From Streptomyces sp. 6-11-2 (GTDB lineage: Bacteria; Actinomycetota; Actinomycetes; Streptomycetales; Streptomycetaceae): 64,000 nucleotides of DNA. Every line of letters starts with the position of its first letter. The first letter of the stretch is position 1. Of this stretch, positions 54,503 through 62,918 are shown one piece after another. The stretch is from positions 248,001-312,000 of the forward strand of contig NZ_BJOR01000001.1 in the NCBI RefSeq assembly GCF_006540305.1, read 5' to 3'. The notes under the pieces were generated by a model. The model did no database searches and was not told the DNA's origin. It saw only the letters and a program-made list of their open reading frames with translations. Made by a program: the position numbers and the translations under genes.

Positions 54503-55804
54503 GTGAACTCCGTGACCACCGAAGATCTCAGCGGGATGGGGCCGCTGGTCGCCCGGCTCGGCCGGGCCGGCCAGTGGCTCCGGCATGCTGACCGGGCCCG
54601 TCCGTGGGTGCTGGACACCGCGGTCGTGGTGCTGGTCTTCCTGATGTTCTGCCTGCCGGACCTGCTGCACGCGGTCGGCGCGATCGACGGGGAAGGCGAC
54701 GGCCCGCGCCGCTTCCGCCTGGTGTTCACCCGGTTGCCCGTGGCGGGCATGCTGGCCCTGCAGGCCGGGCTGGTGCTGCCGCTGCTGTGGCGGCGCCGGG
54801 CGCCCGCCGCCGCGTTTGGCGCCATCGCGGCCGTGTTCGTCCTCCAGTGGTCCCTCGGCGCCGCGCTTCGTGCTGACGTCGCCCTCTTCGTCGCCCTGTA
54901 CAGCCTGGCCCTGCACGGGCGGCTGCGGCAGCTGCCGTGGGCCTGTGCGGCCACGGCGGGCGCGCTGGGACTGGTCGCGGCACGGGTGTCGGCTGCGGTG
55001 TCGGTCTGGGACGCGCTGTTCTTCCTGCTCAGCACGGCGACCGCGGCCCTCGCGCTCGGCTTGATGATCCGTATCCGGCGGGCCCAGCTGGCCGGGCTTC
55101 GGGACCGTGCGGCCCGGCTGGAGATCGAACGCGACCAGCGTGGCAGGCTCGCAGTCGCGGCCGAACGGGCACGAGTGGCCCGTGAGATGCACGATGTCGT
55201 CGGCCACAACCTGTCCGTCATCATCACGCTCGCCGACGCGGGTGCCTATGCCGCCGGGGTCGCTCCGGAGCGGGGCAGGGAGGCCCTCCACCTCATCGGC
55301 GACACCGGTCGCAAGGCCCTGGGCGAACTGCGCCGGGTGCTCGGCGTGCTGCGTGAGGCGGACGGCCCGCCGGCCGAGCCCGAGCTGAGCCCGCAGCCCG
55401 GTCTCGCGGACCTCAACGCGCTGTGCGAAGGAGTGCGTGCCGCCGGCTTGGAGGTCGTCTACCGTACCGCCGGAGACGTGGACGCCCTCGACGGCGGCGT
55501 CCAGCTCACGGTCTACCGCATCGTGCAGGAGGCCCTGACGAACACCCTGAAACACGCCGGCGCCGGCGCGCGTGCGAACCTGGCCATCGCCGTGGAAGAC
55601 ACGCGGCTGACCATCACCGTCCAGGACTCCGGCCCACTCGTCCCGGCCGACCGTCCCAGCACGGTGAACGAGGAAGGACACGGCCTGGTGGGCATGCGGG
55701 AACGAGCGGCTCTCTACGGCGGACACGTAAGCGCGGGTCCCGCGGGCGCCGGCTGGACGGTACGGGCCGCACTCGACCTCACTCCCCAGGGCGGTGCCCG
55801 GTGA
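54503..55804 (+). CDS. Sensor histidine kinase (HisKA_3, NarL-type partner)
   Basis: 433 residues: about five N-terminal membrane helices without a large extracellular sensor, then the dimerisation helix with REMHDVVGHNLSVI (phospho-acceptor His) and a GHKL domain (EALTNTLKHAGA, GHGLVGMRERA). Such intramembrane-sensing kinases commonly sense antibiotics or the transporter itself. Start uncertain: GTG 54503, GTG 54512 or ATG 54536, none with a strong ribosome site. Its stop overlaps the regulator start (GTGA). Confidence 0.88.
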   Translation: MNSVTTEDLSGMGPLVARLGRAGQWLRHADRARPWVLDTAVVVLVFLMFCLPDLLHAVGAIDGEGDGPRRFRLVFTRLPVAGMLALQAGLVLPLLWRRRAPAAAFGAIAAVFVLQWSLGAALRADVALFVALYSLALHGRLRQLPWACAATAGALGLVAARVSAAVSVWDALFFLLSTATAALALGLMIRIRRAQLAGLRDRAARLEIERDQRGRLAVAAERARVAREMHDVVGHNLSVIITLADAGAYAAGVAPERGREALHLIGDTGRKALGELRRVLGVLREADGPPAEPELSPQPGLADLNALCEGVRAAGLEVVYRTAGDVDALDGGVQLTVYRIVQEALTNTLKHAGAGARANLAIAVEDTRLTITVQDSGPLVPADRPSTVNEEGHGLVGMRERAALYGGHVSAGPAGAGWTVRAALDLTPQGGAR

Positions 55805-56469
55805 CCACCGTGCTCGTCGTGGACGACCAGCCGCTCCAGCGATACGGCTACCGCATGCTCCTGGACTCCCTGCCCGAAACGGAGGTGGTCGGCGAGGCCG
55901 CGCACGGAGCGGAAGCGGTGCGCAAGGCCGCCGAACTGCGACCCGACGTCGTCCTCATGGACGTACGCATGCCGGGCATGGACGGCATCGAGGCCACCCG
56001 CCGCATCGTCGCCGCCGGCGATCGCTCGCGCGTCCTGATGCTGACCACGTTCGACCTGGACGAGTACGTGTACGCGGCTCTGCGCGCCGGAGCCAGCGGC
56101 TTCCTCCTCAAGGACGCCCGCCCCGAGGAACTCCTCGCGGGCATCCGGGCCGTGGCCGTCGGAGACGCTGTGATCGCCCCCGCACTCACCCGCCGTCTCC
56201 TGCACGAGTTCGCCCGCCTCGTGCCACCCGGCGGCGACGGCTCCGCCGAGGACCCGCGCCTGAGCTCCCTCACCGACCGTGAGCGCGAGATCCTCGTCGC
56301 CATCGGCAAGGGCTGGAGCAACGGCGAGATCGCCGCCCGCTTCGTCCTGTCGGAGTCCACGGTGAAGACTCATGTCGGCCGCGTCCTGGCCAAGATCGGC
56401 GCCCGCGACCGCATCCAAGCGGTGATCTTCGCCTATGACCACGGCCTGGCCCGGCCTCATGGAGACTGA
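55801..56469 (+). CDS. NarL/FixJ-family response regulator
   Basis: 222 residues. Receiver domain with the acidic pair VVDDQ, phospho-Asp in VLMDVRMPGMDG and the switch Thr/Lys (MLTTFD, LLKDA); LuxR helix-turn-helix with LTDREREILVAIGKGWSNGE and LSESTVKTHVGRVLAKIGAR. GTG 55801 overlaps the kinase stop. Expected to control the ABC operon, perhaps through the repeated sites upstream. Confidence 0.93.
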   Translation: MTTVLVVDDQPLQRYGYRMLLDSLPETEVVGEAAHGAEAVRKAAELRPDVVLMDVRMPGMDGIEATRRIVAAGDRSRVLMLTTFDLDEYVYAALRAGASGFLLKDARPEELLAGIRAVAVGDAVIAPALTRRLLHEFARLVPPGGDGSAEDPRLSSLTDREREILVAIGKGWSNGEIAARFVLSESTVKTHVGRVLAKIGARDRIQAVIFAYDHGLARPHGD

Positions 56470-56578
56470 GCGGCGGCGCGTCCTCATCCGCCCTGAGAGG
56501 AGGAGCATGCGTGGTTCAGGGGATCTTGGTGGCGGTCGCTGAGGACGGCGCTCTGGCGCGAATGCCGCGAACTGCGGG

Positions 56579-56596
56579 AGCATGATCGATCATGCT
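56579..56596. repeat. Perfect 18-bp palindrome
   Basis: AGCATGATCGATCATGCT is a perfect palindrome, 110 bases after the response-regulator stop. It could be a protein-binding site or part of a mobile-element end. The surrounding 56470-56770 has no gene. Confidence 0.5.
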
Positions 56597-56673
56597 GTTC
56601 CGCAAAACTGGGCTGGTTAAAGGGCACCCCTGCGCCAGTCCTCCCCGTTGACGTACGAGCCAACGGCTCCCGC

Positions 56674-56699
56674 GTCCTGGGGGCCGGCTGTCCCAGGAC
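56674..56699. terminator. Hairpin, possible terminator
   Basis: GTCCTGGG and CCCAGGAC form a perfect 8-bp stem with a 10-base GC-rich loop, about 205 bases after the ABC/two-component operon and before the ISAs1 copy. Confidence 0.4.
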
Positions 56700-56770
56700 C
56701 CCAGGGAGAGTCCGCTTCGCCCGTTTTGATCACGGCGGGCTAAGAAGGGAAACTCAAACGAGCACGGCAC

Positions 56771-57915
56771 ATGTGGATCATGGAGGTGTCTAAGCTTCAA
56801 GATCCGCAAGGTTGCCGTGCTCGCGTCTCTTCATCATGCCCCACGCCGGTCACACTGGTGGCACCGCTCCGGCTCATACCCTCCTCCGCCCCGGCTCCGC
56901 CGCCGGGGCTGCTGGACGCGCTCGTGCGAGTGCCCGACCCGCGTGACCGGCGCGGACGGCGGTTCAAGCTCGCAACACTGCTCGCCATCGGCGTATGCGC
57001 GATGACCGCAGCGGGCCACAACTCCCTTACCGCGATCGCGGAATGGGCTCACCGCTGCGACCAGGAGACCCTGGCCGCCCTGGGCCGCCCTGGGCTGCCC
57101 GTTCGACCCGTTCGCTGGCCGCTACCGGGCCCCGGGCGAGCGGACCCTGCGCGATCTGTTCGCCCACGTCGCCCCCGGCGCACTGACCGCCGTCGGCTAC
57201 CGGCTCGCCGCGCTCACGCCGCCGCCCGCAGGCGCGCGATGCCCCGACAGCACAGCCGAACGCGAACAGCGCCGCGCCCACCGCGCCGCCCGCGATACCG
57301 ACCCCCGCCCGCGGCGTCGGCGCGCGTTCGCCGTGGACGGCAAATGCCTGCGTGGCGCCGGCCGCCCCAACGGCTCCCGCGTCTTCGTGCTCACCGCTGT
57401 GCGCCACGACGACGCCCTGACCGCGGCCCTGCGTGAGATCGGCGCCAAAACCAACGAGATCACCGAGTTCGCGCCCCTGCTCGACGCGATCGACGACGAG
57501 GACCTGGCCGGCGCCGTGGTCACCGTCGACGCCCTCCACGCGCAAACCGCCCATGCCCGCTACCTCGTCGAGGACCGAGGCACCCACTACCTGCTGTCGG
57601 TGAAGGCCAATCAGCCCAAGCTCGCACGGCAGTTGAAGAAGCTGCCTTGGAAGGACGTGCCGGTCCTGGACCGCTCCCACGACCGCGGGCACGGCCGCGA
57701 GGAGATCCGCGAGGTCCAGGTCGTCACCGTGAACGGACTGCTGTTCCCGCACACTCGCCAGGTCGTCCGCATCCACCGCAGGCGCCGGGGCCTCGACGCG
57801 GCCAAGTGGCAGACGGAGACCGTCTACGCCGTCACCGACCTGACTGCCGAACAAGCCACCACGCGCGAGATCGCCGCCTGGGCCCGCGGCCACTGGATCA
57901 TCGAGAACGGTCAAC
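56771..57915 (+). pseudogene. ISAs1-family transposase, frameshifted by tandem duplication and 3'-truncated
   Basis: The N-terminal part (LLDALVRVPDPRDRRGRRFK, LATLLAIGVCAMTAAGHNSL) reads to EWAHRCDQETLAALG. There GCCGCCCTGG is repeated in tandem (57074-57093), shifting the frame. Removing one copy restores CPFDPFAGRYRAPGERTLRD. The catalytic part follows: AFAVDGKCLRGAG, VVTVDALHAQTAHARYLVED, YLLSVKANQPKLARQLKKL. It ends abruptly at ARGHWIIENG, so the last catalytic region and right end are lost next to purU. Confidence 0.8.
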
Positions 57916-57937
57916 CGAACCCGCGCCGTGCGGCGAC

Positions 57938-58891
57938 TCAGCGGAAGACGACCGTATGGTTGCCGTTGAGCATCACGCGGCGCTCGCTGTGCCACTGCAC
58001 GGCGTGGGCCAACACCCGGGCCTCGACGTCCCGGCCGGCAGTGATCAACGCGTCCGGGTCGTCTGCGTGGCCCACGCGCACGACGTCCTGCTCGATGATG
58101 GGTCCCTCGTCCAGGTCCGGGGTGACGTAGTGGGCGGTGGCCCCAACCAGCTTCACCCCTCGCCGGTGCGCCTGGTGATAGGGGCGGGCGCCCTTGAAGC
58201 TCGGCAAAAGGGAGTGGTGGATGTTGATGGCCCGGCCGTCGAGGCGCTTGCACAGGTCGTCCGAGAGGACCTGCGTGTAGCGGGCGAGCACCACCAGGTC
58301 GATGTCGAGTTGGTCGACCAGCTCCAGAAGCCGCGCCTCGGCCTCCGCTTTGGTCTCCGGCGTCACCGGGATGTGGTGGTACGGGATGCCGTGGCTGTGC
58401 GCGAGCGGCTCGAAGTCGCGGTGGTTGGAGACGATCGCCGGGACCTCGATGGTCAGGGCGCCGGTGCTCTTGCGGAAGAGCAGGTCGTTCAGACAGTGGC
58501 CGAACTTCGACACCATGATCAGCGTGCGGGTCGGGGTTGACGCGTCGTGCAGCTGCCAGGAGATGCGGAACGCCTCCGCCACCGGCCCGAAACCGGAACG
58601 CAACTCCTCCAGCGCGATCTTTGGATCGGAGACGTCGAAGTGCACCCGCATGAACAACCGGTCCTGCAGCCGGTCGTCGAACTGCCGGCTGTCGAGGATG
58701 TTGCCGCAGTGCCGTACGAGGAAGCCGCTGACGGCGTGGACCAGACCGGCCCGGTCGGGACACGAGAGGGTGAGGATGAACTCGCGGCTGGATTGCGGAC
58801 GAAGGGGGAAGGCGTGTTCTGTCCTCATGAGAATGGTGGTCGGAGGGTTTTGGGGCAGTTTGCGTCCGGAGGAAAGCACGTTCGTGGACAC
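57938..58891 (-). CDS. purU: Formyltetrahydrofolate deformylase
   Basis: 317 residues: N-terminal ACT domain (FILTLSCPDRAGLVHAVSGF), then the formyltransferase-fold hydrolase domain with SKFGHCLNDLL, IPVTPETKAEAEARLLELVD, INIHHSLLPSFKGARPYHQA and TPDLDEGPIIEQD. It releases formate from 10-formyl-THF and regenerates THF, which balances the folate pool that the glycine cleavage system loads. I take GTG 58891, since GAGGAG lies just upstream and is covered by a hairpin; ATG 58828 has no ribosome site. It is the last gene of the gcv operon. A truncated ISAs1 lies directly behind its stop. Confidence 0.9.
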   Translation of the reverse strand: MSTNVLSSGRKLPQNPPTTILMRTEHAFPLRPQSSREFILTLSCPDRAGLVHAVSGFLVRHCGNILDSRQFDDRLQDRLFMRVHFDVSDPKIALEELRSGFGPVAEAFRISWQLHDASTPTRTLIMVSKFGHCLNDLLFRKSTGALTIEVPAIVSNHRDFEPLAHSHGIPYHHIPVTPETKAEAEARLLELVDQLDIDLVVLARYTQVLSDDLCKRLDGRAINIHHSLLPSFKGARPYHQAHRRGVKLVGATAHYVTPDLDEGPIIEQDVVRVGHADDPDALITAGRDVEARVLAHAVQWHSERRVMLNGNHTVVFR

Positions 58892-58894
58892 GAG

Positions 58895-58928
58895 GGGCTC
58901 CTCGAGGGTCGAGCGCGAGCAGGAGCCC
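58895..58928 (-). promoter_or_regulatory. Hairpin sequestering the purU ribosome binding site
   Basis: In the transcript GGGCUCCU (from 58928-58921) can pair with AGGAGCCC (from 58902-58895), an 8-bp stem that includes the purU Shine-Dalgarno. It lies 15 bases after the riboswitch, the right place for an expression platform acting on translation. Confidence 0.55.
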
Positions 58929-58942
58929 GTGCGGCCAGGTGA

Positions 58943-59133
58943 GCCTCCCCCTCTGTCATGTGGCCTGAGAGCTTCACCGCACACTGCTGTGCGCGGCTTG
59001 CACCGTGGGCGAGACGCGTGAGCGCCTGCTTTCCAGAGTCCGCCTCCCCTGCGCGGTAACGAGGCCTGAGAGTTTCCGGGGAGGATTTGCTCCTTCGGCG
59101 CCACGCCTCGAGGGCGTGGTCTCTCCCGCGCAG
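58943..59133 (-). ncRNA. Tandem glycine riboswitch (two aptamers)
   Basis: Read on the minus strand, aptamer 1 (about 59133-59060) has GGGAGAG, GCGCCGAAGGAGCAA and CUCUCAGGC, and aptamer 2 (about 59059-58943) has CUCUGGAAAGC, GCCCACGGUGCAAGCC, AGCUCUCAGGC and ACAGAGGGGGAGG. These are the conserved cores of the glycine aptamer pair. It starts about 18 bases after the lipA stop, so it lies inside the operon and acts on purU. In Streptomyces and other bacteria glycine binding usually switches gcv genes on. Confidence 0.85.
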
Positions 59134-59150
59134 GATCGTCAGCGGTGTAT

Positions 59151-60128
59151 TCAGTTGTTCCGTTCTTGCCGCGGCCGCTGGTCGATTGCTTGCTGGTAAA
59201 GGCGGCCGGCACGGTAGGACGAGCGCACCAGCGGCCCGGACATCACCCCGGAGAAGCCGATCTCCTCGGCCTCCTCCTTCAGCTCCGTGAACTCGGCCGG
59301 CTTGGCCCACCGGTCCACCGGGTGGTGTCGCAGGGACGGCCGCAGGTACTGGGTGATGGTGATCAGCTCGCAGCCCGCGTCGTACAGGTCCTGCAGCGCC
59401 TGGCTGATCTCCTCCCGCTCCTCGCCCATACCTAGGATCAGGTTCGACTTGGTCACCAAGCCCGCCTCCCGGGCGGCGGTGATGACCTCCAGGGAGCGCT
59501 CGTACCGGAACGCGGGACGGATCCGCTTGAAGATCCGCGGCACCGTCTCCACGTTGTGCGCGAGAACCTCCGGCCGGGCGGAGAGGACCTCCGCCAGCTG
59601 CTCGGGGACCGCGTTGAAGTCGGGGATCAGCAGCTCGACCTTGGTCCGGCCGCCCGCCCGGCCGGCGGTCGCGGCGTGGATCCGCCGCACGGTCTCCGCG
59701 TACAGCCAGGCCCCGCCGTCGGCCAGGTCGTCGCGGGCGACGCCCGTGACGGTGGCGTAGTTCAGGTCCATGGCCATCACCGACTCGGCCACCCGGCGTG
59801 GCTCGTCCCGGTCCAGCGCGGCCGGCTTGCCGGTGTCGATCTGGCAGAAGTCGCAGCGCCGCGTGCACTGGTCGCCGCCGATGAGGAACGTGGCCTCGCG
59901 GTCCTCCCAGCACTCGAAGATGTTCGGGCAGCGCGCCTCCTGGCAGACCGTGTGCAGGCCCTCGCGCTTGACCAGGCCGTGCAACTGGTTGAACTCGGGG
60001 CCCAGCTTCGCCCGGGTCCTCATCCACTCGGGCTTGCGCTCGATGGGGGTCTGGCTGTTGCGGACCTCCAGGCGCAGCAACTTGCGTCCGTCGGGTGCGA
60101 CAGCGGACGGCGTGATGGTGCCACTCAT
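59151..60128 (-). CDS. lipA: Lipoyl synthase
   Basis: 325 residues, full length. Auxiliary cluster Cys set [12 protein letters not shown], radical-SAM set CTRRCDFC, the C-terminal SSYRAG with the conserved Ser ([11 protein letters not shown]), and EKLMDxNYAT-type [18 protein letters not shown]. It inserts two sulfurs into octanoyl groups. Here it lies between glyA and purU, one base after the glyA stop, so it is likely dedicated to lipoylation of the GcvH of this operon. In Streptomyces lipA usually stands beside lipB, and no lipB or ligase is present here. Confidence 0.95.
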   Translation of the reverse strand: MSGTITPSAVAPDGRKLLRLEVRNSQTPIERKPEWMRTRAKLGPEFNQLHGLVKREGLHTVCQEARCPNIFECWEDREATFLIGGDQCTRRCDFCQIDTGKPAALDRDEPRRVAESVMAMDLNYATVTGVARDDLADGGAWLYAETVRRIHAATAGRAGGRTKVELLIPDFNAVPEQLAEVLSARPEVLAHNVETVPRIFKRIRPAFRYERSLEVITAAREAGLVTKSNLILGMGEEREEISQALQDLYDAGCELITITQYLRPSLRHHPVDRWAKPAEFTELKEEAEEIGFSGVMSGPLVRSSYRAGRLYQQAIDQRPRQERNN

Positions 60129-60129
60129 C

Positions 60130-61386
60130 TCACAGCTCCGGGTACAGCGGGTGCTTCTGGGCCAGCGCGCTCACGCGCGCCTTGAGCGCCTCGGCGTCGT
60201 ATGACGGCTTGAGCGCCTCGGCGATGATGTCCGCGACCTCCCGGAAGTCGGCCGCCTGGAAGCCGCGGGTGGCCAGGGCCGGGGTACCGATCCGTAGGCC
60301 CGAGGTGACCATCGGCGGCCGCGGGTCGTTCGGGACGGCGTTGCGGTTGACCGTGATGCCCACCTCATGGAGCCGGTCCTCGGCCTGCTGCCCGTCCAGC
60401 TCGGAGTCACGCAGATCGACCAGGACCAGGTGCACGTCCGTGCCGCCGGACAGCACGTTCACCCCGTGCTTGCGGGCGTCCTCCGAGGTCAGCCGCTCGG
60501 CGAGGATCCGGGCACCGTCCAGCGTCCGCTGCTGGCGCTCCTTGAAGCCCTCGCTCGCGGCGACCTTGAACGACACCGCCTTCGCCGCGATCACGTGCTC
60601 CAGCGGACCGCCCTGGAAGCCCGGGAAGACCGCCGAGTTCATCTTCTTCGCGAAGTCCTTCTTCGCGAGGATGATCCCGCCGCGCGGTCCCCCGAGGGTC
60701 TTGTGCGTCGTGGAGGTCACCACGTCCGCGTACTCGACCGGGTTCGGGTGCAGCCCGGCCGCAACCAGGCCCGCGAAGTGGGCCATGTCGACCCACAGGA
60801 AGGCGCCGGCCTCGTCGGCGATCCGCCGGAACTCGGCGAAGTCCAGCTGGCGCGGGTAGGCGGACCAGCCCGCGATGATGACCTTGGGCCGGTGCTCCTT
60901 GGCGAGGCGCTCGACCTCGGCCATGTCCACCAGACCGGCCTCGTCGACGTGGTACGCGACCACGTCGAACTGCTTGCCGGAGAAGTTCAGACGCATGCCG
61001 TGCGTGAGGTGACCGCCGTGCGCCAGATCCAGCCCCAGGATCGTGTCCCCGGGCTGGGCGATCGCGAACAGCGCCGCCTGGTTCGCGGACGCTCCCGAGT
61101 GCGGCTGTACGTTCGCGTACTCGGCGCCGAACAGCTCCTTCACCCGGTCGATCGCGATCTGCTCGGTCACATCGACGTGCTCACAGCCACCGTAGTAACG
61201 GCGGCCCGGGTAGCCCTCGGCGTACTTGTTGGTCAGCACCGAGCCCTGCGCCTCGAGGACCGCGACCGGAGCGAAGTTCTCCGACGCGATCATCTCGAGG
61301 GTGGACTGCTGGCGGTGCAGCTCGGCGTCGACGGCGGCGGCGACCTCAGGGTCGAAGTCGGCGAGCCGACGGTTCAGCACAGACAT
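60130..61386 (-). CDS. glyA: Serine hydroxymethyltransferase
   Basis: 418 residues, standard length. PLP-binding Lys in [19 protein letters not shown], the folate/PLP segment [20 protein letters not shown] and the N-terminal [20 protein letters not shown]. It interconverts serine + THF and glycine + 5,10-methylene-THF. ATG 61386 is one base after the gcvH stop; it is coupled within the operon. Probably a second, operon-borne copy, since a housekeeping glyA is expected elsewhere (inference). Confidence 0.96.
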   Translation of the reverse strand: MSVLNRRLADFDPEVAAAVDAELHRQQSTLEMIASENFAPVAVLEAQGSVLTNKYAEGYPGRRYYGGCEHVDVTEQIAIDRVKELFGAEYANVQPHSGASANQAALFAIAQPGDTILGLDLAHGGHLTHGMRLNFSGKQFDVVAYHVDEAGLVDMAEVERLAKEHRPKVIIAGWSAYPRQLDFAEFRRIADEAGAFLWVDMAHFAGLVAAGLHPNPVEYADVVTSTTHKTLGGPRGGIILAKKDFAKKMNSAVFPGFQGGPLEHVIAAKAVSFKVAASEGFKERQQRTLDGARILAERLTSEDARKHGVNVLSGGTDVHLVLVDLRDSELDGQQAEDRLHEVGITVNRNAVPNDPRPPMVTSGLRIGTPALATRGFQAADFREVADIIAEALKPSYDAEALKARVSALAQKHPLYPEL

Positions 61387-61387
61387 C

Positions 61388-61762
61388 TCAGGTTCCTTCG
61401 GTGAGAGCCGCGTAGGCGGTGGCGTCGAGCAGGTCCGGCGTACCGGAGATCCGCATCCGGAACAGCCAGCCCGCTGCGAACGGGTCGGCGTTGACCAGGC
61501 CGGGGTCGCCGACCGCGGCTTCGTTGATCTCGACGACCTCGCCGTCCGCAGGAGCGAACAGGTCGCTCACGGACTTGGTCGACTCGATCTCCCCGCACGC
61601 CTCACCTGCCGTGATCGTCGTGCCGACGGCGGGCAGGTCGAGGTAGACGACGTCGCCGAGTGCGTCAGCTGCATGGGCAGTGACACCGACGGTCGACAGG
61701 TCGCCGTCGGTCGCGATCCACTCGTGGTCGCTGGTGTACATCAGCTCGGTGGGCAGGCTCAT
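61388..61762 (-). CDS. gcvH: Glycine cleavage system H protein
   Basis: 124 residues. The lipoyl-Lys motif [11 protein letters not shown] is intact, preceded by [20 protein letters not shown]. It carries the aminomethyl arm between GcvP, GcvT and the dihydrolipoamide dehydrogenase. ATG 61762 has AGGAG upstream; the open frame runs 96 bases further without a start signal. The stop is one base before glyA. Confidence 0.95.
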   Translation of the reverse strand: MSLPTELMYTSDHEWIATDGDLSTVGVTAHAADALGDVVYLDLPAVGTTITAGEACGEIESTKSVSDLFAPADGEVVEINEAAVGDPGLVNADPFAAGWLFRMRISGTPDLLDATAYAALTEGT

Positions 61763-61785
61763 GATCTGTTCTCCTGTGGAAGTGC

Positions 61786-62887
61786 TCAGGCTTGGCGGCG
61801 GTAGAAAGGCAGCAAAACGACCTCGGCGTACTCCTGTCGGCCGCGGATGTCGACGCATACCTTCGTGCCGGGATCACTCCGGCCGGTCGGCAGGTAGGCC
61901 ATCGCCACGGGGTGGCCGAGGGTGGGCGACAGGGCTCCCGAGGTGACTTCGCCGATGTGCTCGCCGGTATCCGGGTCGAGTACGGCATAGCCGGTGCGCG
62001 GCGCTCGTCGACCGGTCGAGGCCAGCCCGACCAGCACGCGGGTCGGGGCCTCGTGACGACGGGCGGCCAGGGCCGCCTCGCCCACGAACCCGCCGGGCTT
62101 CCCGAACGCCACGACTCGGCCCAGTCCCGCATCGAACGGCGTCGTGCGGACGGTGAGTTCCTGACCGTACAACGGCATACCGGCCTCAAGGCGCAGCGTG
62201 TCACGGCAGGCCAGCCCACAGGGCACCAGCCCGTGCGACGCGCCCGCCGCGCTGACGGCCCGCCAGACAGACTCCGCGTCTTCGGGACGGCAGTAGATCT
62301 CGAAGCCGTCCTCGCCGGTGTAGCCGGTGCGAGCGAGCAGCACGTCGTGGCCTGCCAACCGCGCCGGGTCGATCGCGTAATACTTCAGCGACGGCACGTC
62401 GACATCGGCTACGTCGCTCACGATGGCCGGTGACCTCGGTCCCTGGACCGCGATCAGCGCCCACTCGCCGGACGCGTCCCGGACCGTGGCGGCGTAGCCG
62501 TCGATCCGCTCACGCAGCTGGGAGAGCACGACCAGCACGTTGCCCGCGTTGGCCACGACGAGGTACCGCTCCTCGGCCAGGCGGTAGACGACCAGGTCGT
62601 CGAGTATTCCGCCGTTTTCGTGGACCCAGCATGGAGTAGCGTGCGCGGCCGACAGCGATCTTTGACGGCTCCCCGACCAGGGCGTGGTCCAGGGCCCGGC
62701 CCGCCTCGGGACCGGCCAGCTCGATCTCGCCCATGTGGGAGAGATCGAAGATTCCCGCGGTGGTCCGTACGGCGTGGTGCTCGGCCAGCTCGGAGGTGTA
62801 GCGCAGCGGCATGGACCAGCCGGTGAAGTCGGTGAACGATGCACCGAGCTGCGTGTGGAGGTCGTGCAGGGGTGTCTTCTTCGACAT
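61786..62887 (-). pseudogene. gcvT: Glycine cleavage system T protein (aminomethyltransferase), 1-nt frameshift
   Basis: The first 87 residues (LHDLHTQLGASFTDFTGWSM, IFDLSHMGEIELAGPEA, RARYSML) read from ATG 62887. The rest (ENGGILDDLVVYRLAEERYL with the catalytic Asp, TGYTGEDGFEIYCRPED, CRDTLRLEAGMPLYGQEL) lies in the next frame to 61786. Between CTG (Leu) and GAA (Glu), near 62625, there are seven bases where six are expected. Without the extra base the product would be a normal GcvT of about 366 residues. Either a recent pseudogene or a sequencing error; codon bias is intact on both sides, and every other gene of the operon is intact. Confidence 0.85.
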
Positions 62888-62918
62888 GGTGGTTTCTCTC
62901 AGACCGTGACCGGTCGGG

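Noticed and set aside
57027..58763. 578-codon minus-strand frame
   Set aside because: Crosses the ISAs1 relic in antisense and purU in a wrong frame; no coherent domain.
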